Shown here piece by piece: positions 36,489 to 47,922 of a DNA stretch of 64,000 bases (the stretch's first letter is position 1; every line of letters begins with the position of its first letter). Source of the DNA: Zygnema cylindricum (Eukaryota > Streptophyta > Zygnematophyceae > Zygnematales > Zygnemataceae). The stretch lies in the NCBI GenBank assembly GCA_037447655.1, contig JBBHKE010003126.1, forward strand, positions 272,560-336,559, read 5' to 3'. The notes below the pieces were generated by a model. That model searched no databases and had not been told where the DNA came from. It was given only the letters and a program-made list of their open reading frames with translations. The translations under genes and the position numbers were made by a program.

Positions 36489-36864
36489 TAGTGTTTGGTA
36501 TCGAGGACCTATTGCCGACATTCGATATATATCGAGCTTTAGGTACCCGATAATCGATATATCGAGACCATGTACGTATAAGCTAAATATCCAGATTTTT
36601 TTTTTTTTCCGGAAATTTTTCATTTTTCCGGTTTTCAAAAGCACGGTGTGAACCAGTGGGGGGGGCGGAATCAGCTATGATTTTTCGTACGGTAAACCGT
36701 ACGCTCCCTGTACGGTATATGTACGGGTACTCAATTTTTGCGATATATATCGCGATGGTTTATGCTGGTCGCGGTACGATATATCGAGAACTTTGCTCGA
36801 TCGATATTCGATATATTGAATATCGAAATTATCGCGATATGAAACTACCCGATACCCAACACTA
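36489..36864. mobile_element. family A MITE, hAT-like, with 8-bp target duplication
   Basis: 376 bp. The ends TAGTGTTTGGTATCG and CGATACCCAACACTA are inverted repeats with one mismatch. Flanks ATAATTAG (36481-36488) and ATAGTTAG (36865-36872) are an 8-bp target-site duplication with one mismatch. The interior is dense in palindromic CGATATATCG and GTACGG/CCGTAC motifs. There is no coding capacity. TIR and TSD length fit hAT-superfamily elements. Confidence 0.85.
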
Positions 36865-36921
36865 ATAGTTAGGACGGCGTGGAAAAAAACAGTATGTGAT
36901 TGCCGGAAACTTATAAACGGG

Positions 36922-37252
36922 CAGAGGTCGCAATCGGGTGCCCGAAAGAATCCGTACCAGACCATCACCCGACCGCCCGCGTCAGATCCGCTACGGATTC
37001 GGGCCAAATTTTGGGGGCCGGCCGGATTCGGGCGGGTGATTCACAAAAATAAAAAAAAAACGGGTACGGTCGGCTAAGCAAAAAACGAGAAATTCGAGTT
37101 TCGGCTAACTTTTATTTTCGTAAAGAGATATCGGGTAATGGTTAACAAATTAGGAGCGTGACATAACGCGGATGGTAATCAGGTGTTGAGATTTTGAAAA
37201 AAAAAAAATTGTCGGTTTCGGGTATCCAAAATCTTGACTTTTGCAACCTCTG
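36922..37252. mobile_element. family B MITE, hAT-like, with 8-bp target duplication
   Basis: 331 bp. The ends CAGAGGTCGCAA and TTGCAACCTCTG are inverted repeats with one mismatch. Flanks TAAACGGG (36914-36921) and TAAATGGG (37253-37260) form an 8-bp target-site duplication with one mismatch. The left interior has GGATTCGGGCC/CCAAATTTTGGGGG blocks shared with the larger copy at 42181-42926. Confidence 0.88.
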
Positions 37253-37489
37253 TAAATGGGTAAAATTGGAAAAAAAAATGTTGATGTCGATGGGTGAAGA
37301 GCGTCACCCAACCCAGTTCCTCGACGTTAGAGCATATGAAATGAGGAACAAAATCCAAAAACAAAAAAAAACTGGTCTAAAAATGACCTAAAATATCCAT
37401 CAAACATGACCATTTTCATGCATAATTTACTAAACATTAACAATAAAGCAGATATTATTTACTGTGTGAAAAACCAAATATCCTTTACC

Positions 37490-37665
37490 TTTGGGTATGT
37501 CCCCGTGTGCATAAGTAATGGTTTTCTTCTGTCATTTTCCTGTAAAACTTAGCGCCATAGCGCGTAAGTTTCAACCCTACAAAAAAATCGAAAATAGGAG
37601 AAGTACATCTTGCGTCATTGTCGAACTTAGAATGTCCTACATGTTGTCGTCTAAAATTTTTCATC
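37490..37665. repeat. dispersed repeat E, copy 1
   Basis: Similar to the reverse complement of 40910-41065. Shared pieces include AACTTAGAATGT, TACAAAAAAAT and GTAATGGTTTTCTTCTGTC versus GTAAGGGTTTTTTCTTGTC. Boundaries are approximate. Confidence 0.6.
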
Positions 37666-40600
37666 GGCGATGTGTTTAAAAAAAAAAAAATCGATAAACA
37701 AATAGGAACATATATTCGCACGTACCGTAATTTTCAAAAATTTCAAACGATTTTTGAGGAGAAGGAAAAGTACAGAATACGATATGTTCTGTCTGATTGC
37801 GTCTATCAAGTACACGATTTGTTTTGTTTTGGCAGGTTGTGTTCAGTACAGGAATTTCTGTTTAAGGGGCTGAAGATTCCGACGCCATTTCACGAAAAGG
37901 TGAGAAATCTCTGAAGCCACATCAACTCGCACTCGCCGCACCTTCAAACTTTACCAACCGTTCAAACTTCACTATTCCGCATTCTTTCACCAGGCGCGAA
38001 AAGCGGTAAGCGGTGGGAAGCGGGAAAAAACAGTCAGAGTGACGTTTTCTGACCACTGCCAACGGTATTCAAGTATTTTTTCTGCCTTTTACAAAAAAAA
38101 ACACAATTAGTATTGTTATGTTGTTCATCTTAGATAAAGGCGGCTAACAAGGGTGGGGCTCCATTATACAAGGTTGTTTACTCGAAAACGTACCTTTGCG
38201 TACTTAGGCCGTACTAATTTTTTTCCTTTTTTTTTAAACATGTTTACTGGAGATTCGACAAGATTCTCCAAACATTTGGGCGAGAATTTCGACCGTCCGA
38301 TTTTGAGTTTTCGAAGCAAACGCTTTTGGGCTAAAATTTCAACCATCCGATTTTGAGTTTTCGAAGCAAACGCTCTTTCTGTCCAGTGTCTGGAAAGTCT
38401 CCTCAACTGTCCCAAGAGGAGATTTCCCTCACACTGGACGTGTCTACTGGTACACTTGGTAACAAAAATGTATAATCCACAGCGGACGAGCGGTGACGAC
38501 CTCACAATTGGCAAATGCCATGTGCCTTCGTACAGGGCGAATTTGAAAGCAACGAACAAATCTTTGCCGGAGGATATCTTTTTGACGCGTCTTTTCCTTC
38601 GTGGAAATGAATTTGCCTTCAAAACATAGGTGGCAAATGATAAAGTACAAGTTTTCATTTTGAAAAGGATTTCAAAACGGTTTGTAATACGAAATGATAA
38701 GAATGTACAAAATTTACATTCGCTTAGCGATGTTAGATATTTTAATCAGCGTTCGCCTGTACGTACGCCGTTCAGATTTTGTGCTTTTCGAATTCTTTTA
38801 ATGTTTTTGGTCAGTTGAGGTGGAACCTACACGTTTCCAATCGCTATGCAATACGTAAGCAATGGGTGCCTCGCTGGCACGACCTGATGGAGAAGGGATA
38901 CAAATATTACAGCCAGTACGGATAACTGGAAACGCTTGATGGACGACGACCCTAAGTCTTTTTTTTTAGGTTGTTTCATCCGAAAATCTTACCTCGTTTT
39001 AACATGTCCAAAATAACAAAAAAAAAAAAACATTGCGCTTAAAATTGGTTTTATTATCTCACACCCAATTCACTGTACAAATCTGCTGTGCTAAAATCAA
39101 CTATACAATTAAAAACAACCATATCATTTTAATGAGCATTGGAAGACTATCTTAGTATTTGAAGCATTGGAAATAACACTTCTTCAACCATGGACCCCTC
39201 CATGGGCAAAGTTTCGAAATGCAAGACGTCTACAAATGTCACGCAAGGTTATACGACATCTAAAGCAATTTTTCACAATTTGGTGCATCATTACAGATTG
39301 TACACGGTTGACAACCGTCACTGGCATTGTCGACGTATACAATCGGCACACCCTTAAGTGACAACTTCGTTTGTTACATATAGGGACACTTGAAATCCGG
39401 GTCTGGCGGATCTAGGCTAAATACAAAGTAAGTTCGCTAAGTTATAAGTACATGGGGACATACCTTTAGGGTGTGTTTCCATGTAACTATATCTTAGTCT
39501 TGTTACTTTGTTTTTTAGTGAAGATTCTCCATACTACTTTCCAGAGTGTCCCTATGTTCGAAAACGAAAAAGCTACTTCAAAACGTAACGGTTGTATACG
39601 TGGGTACAAATTGCGACGATTGTAAACGATTACAAAACTCGCAACAATTATTAAAGTTGACAAAATAGCGACGATTGTAGACATCTAGTTTTTGTGACAT
39701 TGTAGATGTGAGGGTTCTTCGACGTTATGACGTCATGCCCACTTGTGATAACTTCGACGTCATTAGTTCAAGAATTTTCGGCCAGGGTGAACTTCCATTA
39801 GAGGAAAAGTGGGGTTGTTTACTGGACGTCGTACGATTTCTTACAGATTCGTACTATTATCTTTTTTTTTTCAAACAAAACTTGATGAATCATGTCTACA
39901 GGTTGGCTCCAGTATTATAGGCGTAAGTATCGACCGTTGGATTTTTCACTTTTTTAGATTCGCGAAGCAATCACGCACATCGTCCAGTGTGAAGATACTC
40001 TCTTCGGCTAGGAGAGTTTCTTCAGATTGGTCGCATACTATTGGTACACGTGAAAAGTAAAAAAAAAAATCCACCATGAACAGGCGATGAGAATCGAACA
40101 CGTCGTACACGCCCATGTGCCTTCCGCCACGGTGTATAAAGGTCGACCGAAATATCTTCGCACGCTCCTTGTGACATCCGCTGACCTTAAAAATTTGCGG
40201 CGCCTTTTTGACATTTTGTTTCAAAATTTTGATTTTCAATTTCAAATAAAAATCTGGTCGCAAAATATTCGTACGAATCATTAATTACCTCCGCCAGTAC
40301 AAATATTATGTACAGATTTTCAGCTTGAATAATATTTCTAGATTATATGAATCTGAAATTAACTTACGTGGCGCCAATCATAATTGAGCAACGATGTCTA
40401 CTGGCACGACATAATGGAAGGCCATGCCGGTAAACACTAGAAATAGACGTATCCTCATGTTTATTGGGACCGCCTAATGGAGAACAGGCCTCACTCGACT
40501 TGCCATGAAAAAATACCCAAAGATATTCGAAAGAATTATTTTCCAAAGCTATTTTATTGCATACTGATATTGTCATATTTTGCTCCAAAAAGTGAGAAAT

Positions 40601-40909
40601 AAAACTGATAGTGTGAGAGGGAGAGGGAGGAAGACGTCTTCACGAATTTCTCTTTTGCGAAATGACATCCGTTGCTCGAGACCCCTCCGCGGCCCCTGTA
40701 CGGAAAACAATCCGTACCGGCTACAACTTATTTTTTTGTGTGTACTTCAAGTTTTGAGAAAATGTTTTGAAAGTTTACAACACGTGCAAACACATAATAC
40801 TATTCGCTGGTCATCCAATACTTGAAAAAAAAAATCGACTCGCGAGTCGTTTTCAAATAAAGTTTGAATATGACGTTTCTTGATGTGGCAGTGGGTCGAA
40901 AAAAACAAA
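37666..40909. other. transposon-derived gene-free region
   Basis: No gene is supported. The sequence is full of GTACG/CGTAC-rich stretches and scattered similar pieces (GTCTACTGG(T/C)AC at 38440 and 40388; GACCGT(C/T)(C/G)GATTT at 38292 and 39933). This suggests further decayed non-autonomous elements whose ends I could not place. Confidence 0.5.
38278..38377. repeat. 50-bp tandem duplication
   Basis: Units 38278-38327 and 38328-38377 begin GGGC(G/T)A(G/A)AATTTC and share the block CGATTTTGAGTTTTCGAAGC. They differ at about six positions. Confidence 0.9.
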
Positions 40910-41065
40910 AAAAACAAGTTGTAGTACATTCTAAGTTTCAAAATGACCCAACTTGTACTTCGGTTTTCGCATTTTTTTGTACGACAAAAGATTTTCTCGT
41001 TGCAAGCTTTGTTTTGGATGACAAAGACAAGAAAAAACCCTTACTTTGTCACATGGGAACACGCC
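40910..41065. repeat. dispersed repeat E, copy 2 (inverted)
   Basis: Reverse-complement relative of 37490-37665. The two copies lie 3.2 kb apart in opposite orientation and could be the arms of one larger old element or two independent insertions. Confidence 0.6.
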
Positions 41066-41258
41066 CTTACATGGATAGCAATTGCCAAAATTGGTGCTAT
41101 TAAAGAAAGTTGAGCAGCCTCAACAATAACATTTTTGTATCTTAAGCTCCTTGTTTCCACAGAACAATTTACTATTTCTCAATCCATTACAAAAAATTGC
41201 AATGTGGCCAACCTATTACAGCAAATACCGTGAATCGCTAATAGCGTTAATAATTAAT

Positions 41259-41487
41259 GTACACCGTGAATCGTTATTAGCGTTAATATTTTTTAGCCAC
41301 TTAAAGCAACTTTTTTTCCGTACACATTTGTCGGATGATGGATCTGACGGTTACGATTGAAAAGGCAAGATTCTCACCTTTCCATTGGCGGCCTCCGTGT
41401 GAAAATCAGACACTTGTGTATGTAGAAAAGATCTTTTAAGTGGCTGAAATATTATTAACACTGATAGCCATACACGATGTATTGTAC
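41259..41487. mobile_element. family C MITE, decayed copy
   Basis: The left end GTACACCGTGAATCGTTATT and the right end, read in reverse complement (GTACAATACATCGTGTATGG), are inverted relatives. Both continue inward into AGCGTTAATA(T)/AGTGTTAATAA and TTAGCCACTTAAA/TCAGCCACTTAAAA. The ends match the perfect-TIR element at 43159. No target duplication is left. Confidence 0.6.
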
Positions 41488-41490
41488 TGT

Positions 41491-41919
41491 AGTGTTGTGT
41501 ATCGACAAGCATTTGCCGATAGCCTATATGTACCTTTTTTTTAACTTACCGACAACTCATAGACTATATCGATATATTGGTAACAGAATTATCGCCATGA
41601 AAACCGTTGTATCGCTATGGATTACCGATAAATATCGGGCCCGATAACTGTAAAGTTCAGACCGTACACTTGTACTGTTTATTACAGACGCCATGGCGTG
41701 GCATGTCATACTATATAATGTGTAAGATAAAATAAAATTTAGTTCAGAGTACAATGATACAACCATGTAGTAACTATATTTTGTCCACTTATTGGCGATA
41801 AAAAAATTGTTGGTTTCCGAGCGATACATCGAGACCACCCCCCTTTCGGTAACCGATAACTACAGTATCGTTTTGGTTTCGTGGCGGTAAGTTTTTTACT
41901 GATACACAACAATATTAAT
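41491..41919. mobile_element. family A MITE, diverged copy
   Basis: The left end AGTGTTGTGTATCGAC and right end CTGATACACAACA are inverted repeats of the family A type. The interior has TATCG/CGATA motifs and CCGTAC. No clear 8-bp duplication is left, and the right boundary is uncertain by a few bases. Confidence 0.65.
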
Positions 41920-42180
41920 ATCTATATCGGCGCCCCTAAATTGCGACTCTTAAAGAAAGTAATCGAATCAATAATACTACCTTTTTCCCGCTAATATAAG
42001 TACGACTTAATTGGTGTTGATGAAACTAATTCGGGAGGTATTTGATTAGTGTAATGAGTGTGTTGTGCCGATATTCAATATGTACCTAATTTTGGGTACC
42101 CGATAATCGATATATCGCTACGATATATCGAGAAGCTCAATTTCGCGATATAAAGTAGCTATATTGGGTGATGATTAGGT

Positions 42181-42926
42181 CAAGGTCGCAAAAGTCAAAA
42201 AATTTCATACCCGAAACCGACCGTTTTTTTTTTTTCAAAATCTGAGTAGCCGACGCCCGACCGAGTTTTGTCACGCTCCAAAATTGTTAACCGTTAACCG
42301 ACCGTCGTTTACGAAAAAAAAATTGACCGAATCTTGATTTTTCGCGACTAACCGTGCCCGCCCGTAACCGAAAAAGTACAAAATTAATCAATGTACGACG
42401 GAATAAGCCAATAATTACGATTTGTCGCGTTCCCTAAGATCTGCGAAATGAAAAATGTTACTACCGTGTCAGATTTGCGACGCTTTGTCGCGTTCCCTAA
42501 GATTTGCGAAATGAATAGTGTACTACTGTGTCAGATTTGCGACGCTTTGTCGCGTTGCCTAAGATTTGCGAAATGAATATTGGTACGACCGTGTCAGATT
42601 TGCGACGCTTTTTCGCGTTCCCTTTGATTTGCGAATAAATAGCTTACTACAGAACCATGTCAGATTTGCGACGCTAATCATGATGTCACGTACTTTCACG
42701 ATGCCAAAGAGTACAAAGTACAAGAATGTTGGATTATAGGGACAGTACAAAATTTTCATTTTTTTTGGTTTTTTGGTTGACCGACCGTAACCGACCTTTT
42801 TTTTTTCCTGGTGAAACAACCGACCGTAACCGCCCGACCCCCAAAATTTGGCAACCGAATCCGTTCCGGATCCGGCGCGGGCGTTAACGGTCGGTCACGG
42901 TTTCGGTTGACCATTTGCGACCTCTG
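42181..42926. mobile_element. family B element nested in family A, perfect 8-bp target duplication
   Basis: 746 bp between identical GATTAGGT copies (42173-42180 and 42927-42934). The ends CAAGGTCGCAAAAG and TTTGCGACCTCTG are inverted repeats. The subterminal blocks are rich in CGACCG/CGGTCG and match the short copy at 36922. The interior holds a four-unit tandem array. No transposase frame is visible. Confidence 0.9.
42421..42674. repeat. four-unit tandem array (62-66 bp units)
   Basis: Units 42421-42483, 42484-42545, 42546-42608 and 42609-42674. Each starts TTT(G/T)TCGCGTT(C/G)CCT and ends GTGTCAGATTTGCGACGC or nearly so. The core differs slightly between units and the last unit is the most diverged. 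The array is internal to the family B element. Confidence 0.93.
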
Positions 42927-43158
42927 GATTAGGTACCTATTGAATATTGGCAAGGGGCCTTCGATACACAACACTCTAATGTGAATCGCTATTAGTGTTA
43001 ATAAAAGTAATTCGGCGCCCTTAAATTTTGACCCTCGAACCTCAAATACAATTGATAACTCTGTTTTTCCCGTTGCGTTAATATACGGTACGGTTTTAGC
43101 TGGTGTCAATTTCACTAATTTGGGCAGCTATTAAATACTGTACTGTTAATTCAGTATA

Positions 43159-43706
43159 GTACACCGTCAATCGCTATTAGAGTATATAACGCCAATTCGG
43201 TGCCCTTTTAAAAAATAAAAACCCGAAATACAATCCATAATTCTATTTTTTCCATTATTCTAATTAGGTTTTTTTTTCAATTAGCGTTAATAAAGAAAGT
43301 ACACTGCGATGGAAATAGTGTGGCGTACGGGTAGGATATTTCCGTACGAAATGGTACTTTTTGAATTACAAAGGAATAAAAAGACACTTAACATTATTGC
43401 GCACACATGTGAATTTGCACTGGAAGAAAGAGATGCAAACTCGTCGACAAAAATCACGTTCTCATATGTTCGTCCGTCGACCGTGTGAACAGCGCGACGG
43501 CGTACGAATTGTCAGATTCTGTACGAATACACATATTACTGTAGACATCGAAAGGGCTTATTATTCAGGACAACCCAAATTACAGTTAGGGATTAATTAG
43601 TATATATAATTTTTTTTCAAAAAAAATAATTCCCGATTAGTGTTGATAACACTAATTATTTTTTACGCTATTTATTCCTTTACTCTAATAGCGATTGACG
43701 GTGTAC
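43159..43706. mobile_element. family C MITE with perfect long inverted repeats
   Basis: 548 bp. The outermost 26 bp at each end are perfect inverted repeats starting GTACACCGTCAATCGCTATT. TA lies directly outside both ends (43157-43158 and 43707-43708), so a TA target duplication as in mariner-like elements is possible. No transposase is encoded; a 79-residue frame inside has no recognisable motif. Confidence 0.85.
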
Positions 43707-43708
43707 TA

Positions 43709-44125
43709 TGGTTTGTGGAATACGGTATACTATACTATATAAAATAGTGCGACTTTTTTGAAATTTTTGTACGAAGCTTTGAGGTCTTATGATCGTCGCA
43801 TCGCCCGACGAATTTTATTTTCATAAAAAAAAAAATACAGTCTCTTATTTTATGGTCATTAGTTGATAGATGATCTAATTGACAGAGGAAACAGAATACA
43901 ATGCGATAGTACTTTTACCAGTAATACAGTATACTTTAAAGTGTTTAAAATCTCGGATTCGTTTCCTTGATATTTTTTTTTTGAAGTTTAGGTTTAACCC
44001 TGCAAACCCTAAAAGCTGAAACTTGAAAGACTACGGTACAGGACCGTACATTTTGACTACTGCACAAAACAGTTTCGAATACGAACTAATTTCGAATATT
44101 CGAGTCCGATTATTCGTTTGGCGAG
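43709..44125. promoter_or_regulatory. upstream flank of the SAE2-like gene
   Basis: About 400 bp between the family C MITE and the SAE2-like start codon. It should contain the promoter and 5' leader if the gene is expressed. No core promoter element can be named. Confidence 0.35.
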
Positions 44126-47100
44126 ATGTCTGTCTCAAGTGTGGAGGAGCTTGAAGCTATAAAGGTGCGTTACAATAGGCAGCCCTAGGTTAAAGTTGGC
44201 TAAAAGGTACTTCTAATTTATGGAATATTGTAAAAAAAAAAAAAAAAAAAATAATAATTACATCATTTCTAAAGGATTAATGTTGACGCTTGTAAGAACC
44301 TGTGAATGCCAATTTTTCTCAAGATTTGTCCATTTATGGATTAGATATTTATGAACTTTTTCACTAAGGGGAATTATTATTATTAGTAGTAGTATTCTAA
44401 TTATTATTGTTTGTTTTTTTAACTATCAAAAACATGGTCACATTTACCACATTCTTCAAACTTGGTTCAAAATTGGGCCAAATTGATGGACTAGTTGGTC
44501 AAATTTTGTCTAGACAACACTTACTTTGCATCCTTATCAAATTTTGACAAAACTGTAGTGAATTCAATGTGACTCTCTTCGACCAATTCCAGTCAAAACT
44601 TGAAATTAAATTGTCATTTTTATAATTTTTCAATTTTTTAACTTTCTTGGCAGAACGTCGTCGACTTTTACCCGAACTTCTGACTTAAATTTTGACAACT
44701 TTCTATCTTTAAAAAAATCCTGTCAGGCCATTGCCAACATGTCATATGACTTTTTTTGCCAAATTTCTTACTTTCTCCCCATTCTTGGTGGCTTTTTTTT
44801 CCATACTTGTTGTTGTTCTCGTCGTTTTCCTTGTCCTTCTCCACATTTTGTCCTTATATTCATCCTTTCCCTAACTCTTGTTCAATCTTATTGTCCTTAT
44901 CTGCTCTTTACTTTTATCCTTTCAGACACTTATGTTTGCCCTTGTGCTTTTCCTTGGCTCCATCCTTATTTTTTTCCTTATCATGTCGTTGTCCTTTTGT
45001 TTTTTCTATATCTTGTCCTTACGTTTATTATTTCCCTATTCTTGTAACAGAAAGCGCGTATTCTTATGGTTGGGGCCGGCGGAATTGGTTGCGAACTTTT
45101 AAAAACGCTCGTCGTAACAGGATTTTCTGACATAGAACTTGTAATTATCACCATTTTCCTAAGCGCTCTTGTTGCTTCTCGTTTTTGTTCGCTTTGTTTG
45201 TTATTTTTCATTTTCTCGTTTTTGTTTGTTTCTTGTTTTTTTTTTGTCTTTGACATTTTTTTTGTTTGTGTTATTCTTGATGTTTTTGTTTACCAAATTC
45301 GTTTTTTTTTTTTCTTTTCGAGATAAGTTTTTTTTCTTAATGTTAATCCTTGTCTTTTGCGATGTAGATTGACCTTGACACCATTGATGTTAGCAATCTC
45401 AACCGTCAATTCCTTTTTCGGAAACGACATGTGGGCTTATCCAAAGCTAAGGTTTGCATTTTATCCCCTTCAGTATTACATGAAAAACGATTGACGAGTA
45501 AGGTTTTGGCACCCCCTGGGTTCTTTTCCAAGAGTATCACATAATACCACTGTTTTTCTTATCCATAATCGCATATCACAAACAAAAAATGTGATGTTTT
45601 ACGTTAGAGCTGATGCTTGAATTCGTTGCGTCAAGCACTTACTTTGTTGTTTTGTTCTGGAGAAGTTAAATCAGCATACACTCGTTTTGTCGTCTGCATA
45701 GAGAAGGAAAAATTTCAGAATTAGATAAAAAAAAAACGGATTTAACAGAAAGAGACAAAACTTGAAATGCAGTTGAAACGCACACTCAAAACGAAACAAA
45801 TCCTCAACCTTAGAAAAAATTAAATCAATTTCAAACCAACCACAGCACGATAAACCAAATTTAAATCCAAATTCAAGTTCAAACTCAAATTCAAACTCAA
45901 ACTTGAATTGGAAATTTATACGTCGACCCTAAACTCCAACCCTGAACCCTAATCCAAAAAATCCAACACAAATCCGGACCTATAGCCAGATGCAAAACCT
46001 AGAGCAACGCCCAGACCAAAATTAAAAAAAAATTCAATTGACACGCATTATTTTTAGCATTTTACTATTTTGCTCATTTTTCAACTATCATATTATCCTC
46101 AAAATCCTTACATGTGGCTTTTTCCTTGTTTTGCTCTTCCTTTTCCTCATTTTTCTCTTTTAATTATTATCTCATGTGCCTTTTCCTCATTTTACCCTTT
46201 TACTTATTTTCGATTTACATATTATCCTCAAAACCCTTACAAGTGCCTTTTTTGTCGTTTTCCTTTTTGTCATTTTCCTCCTTAAAGGTGGCACGAGAAG
46301 CTGCTCTAAAAATCCGCCCTGATGCCAAAATTGTGGCCCACCACAATAATGTCAAAGATCCGGAATTTAACGTTGACTTTTTTCAAAGTTTTGACGTTGT
46401 TTTAGGCGGTTTGGATAATGCTGATGCGCGACGTCACGTGAATCGTCTTTGTCTCGCTGCCGGTGTCCCATTGGTCGAAAGCGGTACCACAGGGTACAAT
46501 GGACAGGTGGATGTTTTTTAGGTTTTTTTAGGGTTTAATAATGAATTATTGATAATGAATCATACCAAATATGAGGTTTCTTTTTTATTACAGGGTTTTT
46601 TTTCAGTTTTTCCAATTGGATTTTTTTCTTTTTTCATAGTTTTTTATTTTTTTTGAGATGTTTTTTGTTTTTTTTGTTTTTTTTTTGGAGTTTTCTTTTT
46701 TTTTCATCGATTATTTGTCGTTGACTGTAGGGTTGCCTTAGGGTTTCTTGGGTTTTCTAGTCAATTTAAGATGGGTGAAGATTAGTTTGAAGTTAACAAC
46801 AATTCAAAAAAACTTTAGTTCTAAAATCTGTAAAACGACATAATATAAGACAACAACACATGTAGCACACAGACACATATCGACATATTATACACATCAC
46901 TCTATACTCTTTCTACTCCATATATATTAATATTATTTGACATATTCTTCATTTTTTATTATATTTTTTAATTCGAATTTTACTAATTAGCACGTGTGAA
47001 TTCTAGTAAATAAAAAGTGAGTAGAAACTGTTCTTGCTGCAAACCCTGAATTAACCTTAATATACGCTGTTTCACTTCCTTTGACTTCTCTCCTTCTACC

Positions 47101-47922
47101 CCTCTCCCATTCCCTCCACTACTTTTTCCTATCCCTCTCCCCTTCTTCTCTCCTTCTTTCCTACTTTCCTCTTTCTCTCTCCTTCTCGTCCACTCTTTCT
47201 TCTCCTCTCCTCTCCCTATCCCCTTTTCTCCTCTCCTTTCCTCCTTCTGCCTTTCTTTCCTCTCTACTCTTTTCTCTCTTTCTCCCAGTTTACTACTAGT
47301 TGAATTGACCAGACTTGACCTGACTTGACTCGACTTTGTCATGGTCTCACTTTTTTCTGAATTGAGTTTGTTTTACTGCCATATGGCCAAGTGAGTTGAC
47401 TCCGGTTGACTTGAGTTGACAACAGTTGAGTTGAATTGAGTGAGTTGACTAAGCTCTGACTTTCTTTGACTTTATATTTGTTGCATTGACTTTCATTGAC
47501 TTCCGTTGACTTCCGTTGACTGACACATAAATTTGACTCTCACCGACTCAAATCGACTTCACTCAAGTTTTGATTTTGAAGTGACTTCACTGGCAATGAT
47601 TTGCACTTTTTGTTATTATTTATATTTTCCTTTTTCCTTGTATTGACTTGCATTGACTTCCATTGACTTGCATTGGTATTTATTGCCAGCCCTTTCGCTT
47701 TCATCGACCTCGTTGTTTTTGAAGGGTTTTTAGGGCGTTTTAGAGTTTTTTAAGTATTTTTTAGTCTTTCACGATAATGCCCGACGTTTGTTGACATTTG
47801 TTGACTTTTGTTGACTTCAGGTGGACGTCCACATAAAGGGTCTCACGGGATGTTATGAGTGCCAACCCCCCCCCGTGCCCAAGGGGTACCCCACATGCAC
47901 CATTACCAATACGCCCAGCAAG
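44126..47922 (+). CDS. SAE2: SUMO-activating enzyme subunit 2-like (SAE2/UBA2), N-terminal half only
   Basis: Exons 44126-44164, 45051-45140, 45368-45451, 46288-46506 and 47821-47922, all phase 0 with GT-AG ends, give 178 aa. The protein shows the ATP-binding loop [13 protein letters not shown], then [49 protein letters not shown] and [15 protein letters not shown]. It has the first zinc pair CYEC (155/158) and [11 protein letters not shown], which holds the catalytic Cys (170) that accepts SUMO in SAE2 proteins. These are close to plant SAE2. In that family the next residues are a conserved segment around VHCIVWAK, then the rest of the Cys domain, the second zinc pair and the ubiquitin-fold domain; I could not find them in the following 6 kb. 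The copy is therefore truncated, chimeric or misassembled. The start is the only ATG in the first exon frame. Confidence 0.85.
47300..47820 (+). repeat. TTGAC-rich intronic simple repeat
   Basis: The sequence TTGACT (and variants GAGTTGAC, CATTGACTTC) recurs dozens of times with irregular spacing. It runs up to the acceptor of the fifth SAE2-like exon (TTGTTGACTTCAG). It is strand-asymmetric, so it could affect splicing or RNA structure, but it is most simply an expanded degenerate pentamer/hexamer. Confidence 0.85.

Larger units (their letters stand above)
42059..42974. mobile_element. family A MITE carrying a nested family B element
   Basis: Outer arms 42059-42180 and 42935-42974. The left arm starts TGTGTTGTGCCGATATTC and the right arm ends TTCGATACACAACACT; inner parts AATATGTACCTAAT and ATTAGGTACCTATT also match in inverted orientation. 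Flanks GTAATGAG and CTAATGTG may be an old 8-bp duplication. The family B element at 42181-42926 separates the arms. Confidence 0.75.

Noticed and set aside
42421-42674. CRISPR-like array
   Set aside because: Units are contiguous tandem repeats without spacers, inside a eukaryotic transposon.
43361-43600. Transposase fragment inside the family C element
   Set aside because: The 79-residue frame is basic but has no DDE or zinc-finger motif and no conservation evidence.
45920-46000. Telomere-like CCCTAAAC/ACCCTAA words
   Set aside because: They are degenerate and mixed with AACTCAAATTC words; this looks like intronic simple sequence, not an interstitial telomere array.
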